DNA from: Bacteroidales bacterium | GTDB taxonomy: Bacteria; Bacteroidota; Bacteroidia; Bacteroidales; F082 | Assembly: GCA_017616735.1 (NCBI GenBank) | Contig: JAFZXP010000047.1 | Span: 1-64,000 of the forward strand | Reading direction: 5' to 3' | Length of the DNA: 64,000 nt | Part shown: one piece after another, positions 59,662 to 64,000 of the stretch | How the letters are laid out: every line of letters starts with the position of its first letter | Numbering within the stretch: the first letter of the stretch is position 1 | Notes under the pieces: model-generated | The model's input: only the letters and a program-made list of their open reading frames with translations | The model's database searches: none | What the model was told of the DNA's origin: nothing | Position numbers and translations under genes: made by a program

Positions 59662-60102
59662 TCAGATGTTTTTAAAATACATGTTAGCTTCTTCCTTGCG
59701 CCGTCTTTCCAAACCTGGCATAACGACTTTTTCACCGCCGACAGTCGCAAACTTCCAGCGAGAGAATTCCTGCCTGATGTCCTCGTCGTTACGGTTGGCA
59801 ACCACAAGACGACGGAGTCTCGAACTGCTGAAAGCTTGAACACCGACATTGAACACGAATGAGACAAGAGCATCAAACTGGTTTTGGGTAAGACCGGCGA
59901 TCTTCGACACGCACGCCTCGGCAACCCTCAAGTCCTCACGAAGAAGACCTTCAGCCACTTCAAGGCTAATTCGCTGTGTCGGTGTCACGCCGAGGGTGTG
60001 ACCCCAGCCGATAGTGTATTTACCGGCTGGGCACATATACGCCTTCAGATGCAAGGTCTCAAAGCCCTTAATCAGTTCGATGCCTTTGTCGCTCGTTTTC
60101 AT
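59662..60102 (-). CDS. Endolysin, T4-type lysozyme (GH24)
   Basis: The 146-residue muramidase has Glu15 in IKGFETLHLKAY and the TIGWGHTLGV core with Thr30. The middle catalytic position is Cys24 (YMCPAGKYTIG), where T4 lysozyme has Asp; the E-(D/C)-T form is known in this family. It hydrolyses the glycan strand of peptidoglycan. It has no signal peptide, so a holin is needed. Confidence 0.92.
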   Translation of the reverse strand: MKTSDKGIELIKGFETLHLKAYMCPAGKYTIGWGHTLGVTPTQRISLEVAEGLLREDLRVAEACVSKIAGLTQNQFDALVSFVFNVGVQAFSSSRLRRLVVANRNDEDIRQEFSRWKFATVGGEKVVMPGLERRRKEEANMYFKNI

Positions 60103-60112
60103 TTTATCTCAA

Positions 60113-61231
60113 TTAAGATGCACTGTAAACTTGGATGATACCAAGAACACCACGACCGTCGCCACGGCTCATACGACCGCCACCCTTCTGCAAGAATGAG
60201 TATATGTCACCGTAGTATGTAGGGTCGTTGTCATTATTGAACATCTTGGTTGCACCGAGAGCACGACGCACGAAGTTAGGATGCCAGAACAATCCGATTT
60301 CGCAAGCTGTGGTGTCAACTGTTTTATCACCGCCAAGGATATCCTCATACTCCTCAGGAGTATAGTTCAAGTCTGTTGAGGTGAACTGGAAGTATTGAGT
60401 TCCGGCAACAGATGAAAGGGTTGAGTTGGATGCGAGAAGGACTGTTGCACGCTCGTAGATAGTGAAGCCTTCGAGTTTCACCAAGCGGCCATTAGCGTGG
60501 TCGTAGATAGCTGAAAGGTTCTCGTTTGTCGAGTTGCGGACATCGTCGCAAATCTGTTTGTACATATCAGTGCTCAAGATAACACATCTGCCATCGTGCG
60601 GAACGCGCCAGCGGTCGAAAACAGTCTTCGCCTTCGAGAAATCGTCAACGCAAAGTCCGGTTCTGACTCCGGTACCGTGTACGAGATAATCGGCTGATTT
60701 TGTCTTAGAAGCCTTGATGTAATATTTAGGTCTCCAATTCCAAAGCATGGTGTCACCGATAACCTGCTGGAGGTAAGACATATCCTCCGACATGCAAGAT
60801 GCAACTTTATCATAGCTGAGCTCCATCTTATCGGCTTCAGGAATAAAGCGTGGGTCTGTAGTGAATTCGTCGAGTGCATAGGTAACGTCAATATCGCTGC
60901 GTCTTGTTACTGTTGCCGGCAGAGATGTTCTGTTACGTTTGACACCACTTGGCGAGCCTGCCTGAGGGACGTGTACAACGTCACCCTGAAGGACATACTG
61001 ACTCTCATCGATTGAATGGAGAATAAATTCATTATTCTTGAAGATGTTCTCCACGATGTAGTTTGTCCAGATCTCAGGTGTCACACCGACTTTAAGCACG
61101 CCAACCTGAGGACGTGGAATCATTGATAAGGCCAACGCGCCGGCACCGGCTGGTGCTCCGAAGGTTGTGCCTACGACAGCCGCAAACAACAGTGCGGCCA
61201 TGAAGCTGAGAATGAATTTTGTTCTTTTCAT
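60113..61231 (-). CDS. Major capsid protein
   Basis: From the ATG at 61231 the product has 372 residues; earlier in-frame starts overlap the previous gene. HK97-fold features are suggested by DEFTTDPRFIPEADKMELSYDKVASCMSEDM and by its place directly after the protease/scaffold and decoration genes. Unusually, the first 28 residues (MKRTKFILSFMAALLFAAVV) look like a signal peptide. In HK97-type phages a protease usually removes the delta domain; here the likely target is this segment (inference). Confidence 0.85.
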   Translation of the reverse strand: MKRTKFILSFMAALLFAAVVGTTFGAPAGAGALALSMIPRPQVGVLKVGVTPEIWTNYIVENIFKNNEFILHSIDESQYVLQGDVVHVPQAGSPSGVKRNRTSLPATVTRRSDIDVTYALDEFTTDPRFIPEADKMELSYDKVASCMSEDMSYLQQVIGDTMLWNWRPKYYIKASKTKSADYLVHGTGVRTGLCVDDFSKAKTVFDRWRVPHDGRCVILSTDMYKQICDDVRNSTNENLSAIYDHANGRLVKLEGFTIYERATVLLASNSTLSSVAGTQYFQFTSTDLNYTPEEYEDILGGDKTVDTTACEIGLFWHPNFVRRALGATKMFNNDNDPTYYGDIYSFLQKGGGRMSRGDGRGVLGIIQVYSAS

Positions 61232-61254
61232 TGTGTTTGAATTTTGATTTGTTA

Positions 61255-61647
61255 TTAGATTGCAAGGAATGACTCTCCGTCCCAAACAAGCTGCTTGTTG
61301 ACCTTTGTCGAGGCGGTTCCGGCAAGTGTGGCCACGGCGTCGTTGCCGATCTTGACAGTGATGTTGCGAGCTGTGCTGTCTGATGTCCATGACACCAACA
61401 CGACAGCACCTTTGTTAAGGTTCTTAGCCTCCGGCTGGAGTGTGAGAGTGGTAGCAGCACTCAAGGTGCCGAGTTTAATGATGGTGTGCTGGCGACGGAC
61501 TTTTGTTGTCGCTGCGTTTGAGCTGACTGTAGGTGTCACAACCTCGCTGGTTGGGAACACCGGCTCAATTTTCTTGTCGGCATCGTCTTCGATGTCCGGA
61601 GCTACGAAATTGTAGCTTGAGTTGAATTTTTTGTTGATTGGATTCAT
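61255..61647 (-). CDS. Capsid decoration-like protein
   Basis: The 130-residue beta-rich protein (VRRQHTIIKLGTLSAATTLTLQPEAKNLNKGAVVLVSWTSD) sits between the protease/scaffold and the capsid gene, the usual place of head decoration proteins (gpD-like). It lacks Cys and has no signal peptide. Decoration is inferred from position and size. Confidence 0.65.
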   Translation of the reverse strand: MNPINKKFNSSYNFVAPDIEDDADKKIEPVFPTSEVVTPTVSSNAATTKVRRQHTIIKLGTLSAATTLTLQPEAKNLNKGAVVLVSWTSDSTARNITVKIGNDAVATLAGTASTKVNKQLVWDGESFLAI

Positions 61648-61654
61648 GTCTCAC

Positions 61655-62797
61655 TTAGTTTTTAGGATTGTGTCCGAACTTGATTTTGAAAAGTTTGTTG
61701 TACTTTTCAGGGTTTTCTTTCTTCAGATTCTCGAGCTTGCCGTTTTTGTGGTAGTCATCGAAAGTCCAGTCTTTCTCCTCTTCAGGCTCCTTGCCGCCGC
61801 CAAGGTGGTCAACGACTGGGTCAACGCCTTTGAGTTTGCCGATCATCTTCTCCGCAAGCTCGAAGTTGTCGGTTGCGAGTTTGGTGTAGTCCTCTCTCTC
61901 ATCCTCGCCGAATTTCTTTGCGGCGATTGCCGAGTCAATGAGAGACTTGACCTTTGCCGACTTCATAGCCGCGATCTGATTCCTCAGAGCGTCCGCTTCA
62001 TCGGTTGAGGCCTTGAGCTGATCACGGAGAGTGCCGTTCTCTTTAACGACATTCTGCACGGCGGCCATCACCTTATCGTTGTCGTCAACGTCTTTCTCGG
62101 CGATGTTGAGCAGCTGTGCGATTTTTGCTTTGTTCTCAATCATGCTTTTTTGTGTTTTGTGAAAATTAAATAATTGTTTGCTATAGAAGTCACGGACGGC
62201 ACTGATGCCCGAAAGCTCCTTCGGTGCCGGTGTGATTTTCTTTCCTGTGATAATCTCATCCACAAGACCTCTGGCCTTTGCTTCCTCAGCGTTCATCCAG
62301 TGGTCGAGTCCATCGGTGAAGAACTCTTTCTTGACATCTTCAGGCGAGGCCTTCATCTTGGCCGCCATCATGTCGATAAGCGACTTCTCGAAGGTGTCAA
62401 TCATAGCGGCAAGGTTGCGCACCTCATCAGAGTTGCCGTTGCATGTGCCTTGAACCCTGTGATACATGAAAGAAGCGTATTTGGCCGCGATGACCTTGTG
62501 TTTCGGATTAGAAATGAGCATTGCCATCATGGAGGCCGCAATACCATCGACCACCCATTCAACGCTGATGTCCGTCCTGTCGAGGTAGTTGAACAGGGCG
62601 TTGCCTTGGATAACCTCTCCGCCTTCTGAGTTGACATAGAACCTAAAGCTGCGGCATCCCTGCTTACGCAACTTCTCAATCTCGGCCACCACAACATTGG
62701 TGTCGATGTCAAGGCCGGAGCCGATAACGCCGTACATGTAGATCTCGGCGGTAGTGTTGTCCACCTTATTTATAAGTTGTGCTTGTGTCTTTTCCAT
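61655..62797 (-). CDS. ClpP-type prohead protease fused to scaffold
   Basis: The 380-residue protein has an N-terminal ClpP/S49-like domain: VNSEGGEVIQGNAL, Ser89 in DGIAASMMAM, His113 in FMYHRVQG. The C-terminal half (about 215-345) is a coiled-coil scaffold, and an acidic tail precedes a short basic end. Mu encodes the same pair as I (protease) with internal Z (scaffold). It starts the leftward late operon and faces the terminase genes. Confidence 0.9.
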   Translation of the reverse strand: MEKTQAQLINKVDNTTAEIYMYGVIGSGLDIDTNVVVAEIEKLRKQGCRSFRFYVNSEGGEVIQGNALFNYLDRTDISVEWVVDGIAASMMAMLISNPKHKVIAAKYASFMYHRVQGTCNGNSDEVRNLAAMIDTFEKSLIDMMAAKMKASPEDVKKEFFTDGLDHWMNAEEAKARGLVDEIITGKKITPAPKELSGISAVRDFYSKQLFNFHKTQKSMIENKAKIAQLLNIAEKDVDDNDKVMAAVQNVVKENGTLRDQLKASTDEADALRNQIAAMKSAKVKSLIDSAIAAKKFGEDEREDYTKLATDNFELAEKMIGKLKGVDPVVDHLGGGKEPEEEKDWTFDDYHKNGKLENLKKENPEKYNKLFKIKFGHNPKN

Positions 62798-62811
62798 CGC
62801 TAAAAAATCTG

Positions 62812-62906
62812 GTGCAAAAATCCATCTTTAAAAGCGATACAACAAAAAGTGTCGGAACTCTTTCTAAACTTTTTTAAAAAAATATAACAATATCGGATTT
62901 TTGCAC
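62812..62906. promoter_or_regulatory. Divergent late control region with 12-bp inverted repeat
   Basis: GTGCAAAAATCC (62812-62823) and its complement GGATTTTTGCAC (62895-62906) flank a 71-nt AT-rich core. Each arm lies 13-14 nt from the start codon it faces (62797 on the minus strand, 62920 on the plus strand). GATTTTTG within each arm is one base off the TAnnTTTG promoter box, so the arms may be activator-dependent -7 boxes or operator sites. Confidence 0.6.
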
Positions 62907-62919
62907 AAAATTTAATGCA

Positions 62920-63375
62920 ATGGCAGAACTAACACGACAGCAACAGAAGGATTACGCCAAGCAGCTGTTCTTGAACGACCCAGGTATCACACAGGCCGAA
63001 ATAGCCGAGAGAGTCGGCGTATCAAAGAACACCGTCTGCAAATGGGTTAACGAGGGCAAGTGGGAGGAACTGAAGACCTCCATGCTCATTGAGAAAGACG
63101 CACAACTGGCTCGACTCTACCGCCAGCTGAAGCAATGGAACGACACCGTGGAGGGCAGACCGGAAGGGCAGCGTTACCTTCAGGCCAAGGAAGCCGACGC
63201 TGTCGTAAAGATAACAGCAGCCATCAAGAATCTCGAAACAGAGACTAACACCGCCGAGAAGATGGCGACAGGAAAAGAGTTCCTTGCATTTGTGAGAAAG
63301 ACATCAGACCTTGAGACGAGCAAACTCATCGCAAGGCTGTTTAACGACTATTTAAAAAGCTGTTTAAATGGGTAA
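62920..63375 (+). CDS. Terminase small subunit-like protein (HTH)
   Basis: The 151-residue protein has an N-terminal helix-turn-helix (ITQAEIAERVGVSKNTVCKWVNEGKWEE, about 20-47), then helical oligomerisation regions (about 60-110) and a C-terminal tail. Small terminases of Mu-like phages bind DNA near the packaging start. It overlaps the large subunit by 8 nt. Confidence 0.78.
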   Translation: MAELTRQQQKDYAKQLFLNDPGITQAEIAERVGVSKNTVCKWVNEGKWEELKTSMLIEKDAQLARLYRQLKQWNDTVEGRPEGQRYLQAKEADAVVKITAAIKNLETETNTAEKMATGKEFLAFVRKTSDLETSKLIARLFNDYLKSCLNG

Positions 63376-64000
63376 TAAACTGAGAAAACCGACCGACAAG
63401 CAGCTGTGGAAAGACTGGGAAGACTATTATTCGCAGTTTATCTCAGACGTTGAAGTTGACAGTGCCGAGAAGCACGCCGACAAGGTCAAGCGTGTACAGA
63501 GACTCGAGGCAGACGACGAAGCGTGGTTTAAATACTACTTCCCGAAATACTGCACCGCAGAACCGGCAAGGTTCCACAAGGAAGCCACAAAACGCCTGAT
63601 GAGCCACCGCCGCTGGTACGAGGTTCGTGCCTGGTCTCGTGAGCTCGCGAAATCGGCTCGCTCGATGATGGAATTTCTCAAGCTCGCACTCACCGGAAAA
63701 ATTAGCAACTTCCTGCTGGTGTCAAACAGTTACGACAACGCCTGCCGTCTGCTTCTGCCTTTCATGATCCAACTCGAGAAGAACCGCCGCATCATAAACG
63801 ACTACGGCGAGCAGTTCAATCCAGGTCACTGGGAGACAGGCGAGTTTATCGCCAAATGCGGATGCTCATTCAGAGCCATAGGCGCAGGACAGTCGCCGCG
63901 TGGTACTCGTAACGAAGCAAAACGTCCGGATGCTATCCTCATCGACGATATAGACACCGACGAAGAATGCCGCAATCCGGAGAGAATAGAACAGAAGTGG
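63368..64000 (+). CDS. Terminase large subunit, partial (cut by window end)
   Basis: An ATG at 63368 opens a frame that stays open for 211 codons to the last base. A deviant Walker A is seen in WSRELAKSARSMM (Ala where Gly is usual in GKS) and Walker B in DAILIDDIDTDEE. It packages DNA into proheads; in Mu-like phages by headful. The nuclease domain lies beyond the window. Confidence 0.88.
   Translation, partial: MGNKLRKPTDKQLWKDWEDYYSQFISDVEVDSAEKHADKVKRVQRLEADDEAWFKYYFPKYCTAEPARFHKEATKRLMSHRRWYEVRAWSRELAKSARSMMEFLKLALTGKISNFLLVSNSYDNACRLLLPFMIQLEKNRRIINDYGEQFNPGHWETGEFIAKCGCSFRAIGAGQSPRGTRNEAKRPDAILIDDIDTDEECRNPERIEQKW

Overview
The window reads as a chromosomal segment of a Bacteroidales bacterium (Bacteroidota) carrying most of the late region of a Mu-like, contractile-tailed prophage. 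The assignment rests on: many -7 boxes of the form TAnnTTTG instead of sigma70 -10 boxes; C10 proteases with type IX secretion (T9SS) C-terminal sorting domains plus a PorT-like protein; family-specific genes (PUR-type DUF3276-like protein, DUF5683-like protein, a signal peptidase with an extra N-terminal membrane domain); and a phage sheath of the Bacteroidetes type. I cannot name the genus; a gut lineage such as Muribaculaceae would fit, but that is inference.

Host part (1-42.6 kb). From the left: a minus-strand array of four paralogous secreted C10 cysteine proteases (168-10250); a small unknown gene; a mutagenesis cassette of a short DnaE-type polymerase and DinB, divergent from an S24/LexA-like repressor (10945-16236); a lipoprotein; a tricorn-type protease; a DEDDh exonuclease; a PUR-domain protein; and a long co-directional run parA-parB-DUF5683-dapB-lepB-ftsK-lolA-GT4 (22154-30995). 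Convergent to it are lpxC-lpxD and a membrane protein. Then come an aminotransferase, a heptose-kinase-like gene, porT, two identical tRNA-Glu genes, an outer-membrane barrel, a lipoate ligase and two radical-SAM tRNA methylthiotransferases (miaB, mtaB), ending in a PIN toxin-antitoxin pair. Intergenic regions hold three copies of a dispersed 'CGTCATTTCGA' repeat and many tandem 7-8-mer elements that often run into gene ends.

Phage part (about 42.69 kb to the window end). Small and large terminase genes point right from 62920. Everything else points left from a short divergent control region with a 12-bp inverted repeat: protease/scaffold, decoration-like protein, major capsid, lysis cassette, sheath, tube, tail chaperone (probable -1 frameshift), tape measure, baseplate genes, a tail protein with seven W-x4-C repeats, tail-fibre genes, and a complete diversity-generating retroelement (DGR). 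The DGR has a variable tail-fibre gene, a template repeat and a reverse transcriptase. Template and variable repeats differ at 19 positions over 108 nt, every one an adenine of the template, which is direct evidence of adenine-specific mutagenesis.

Beyond the DGR, at the end of the late region, lie an ABC-ATPase/GNAT fusion, a 41-residue protein and a formyltransferase-like enzyme lacking its usual catalytic Asn. They occupy the position of the mom DNA-modification gene of phage Mu, and I propose them as an uncharacterised base-modification or anti-restriction module. The overall design recalls the DGR-bearing transposable Bacteroides phage called hankyphage (from memory; not compared here). 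The transposase and early genes, portal and head-completion genes are not in the window.
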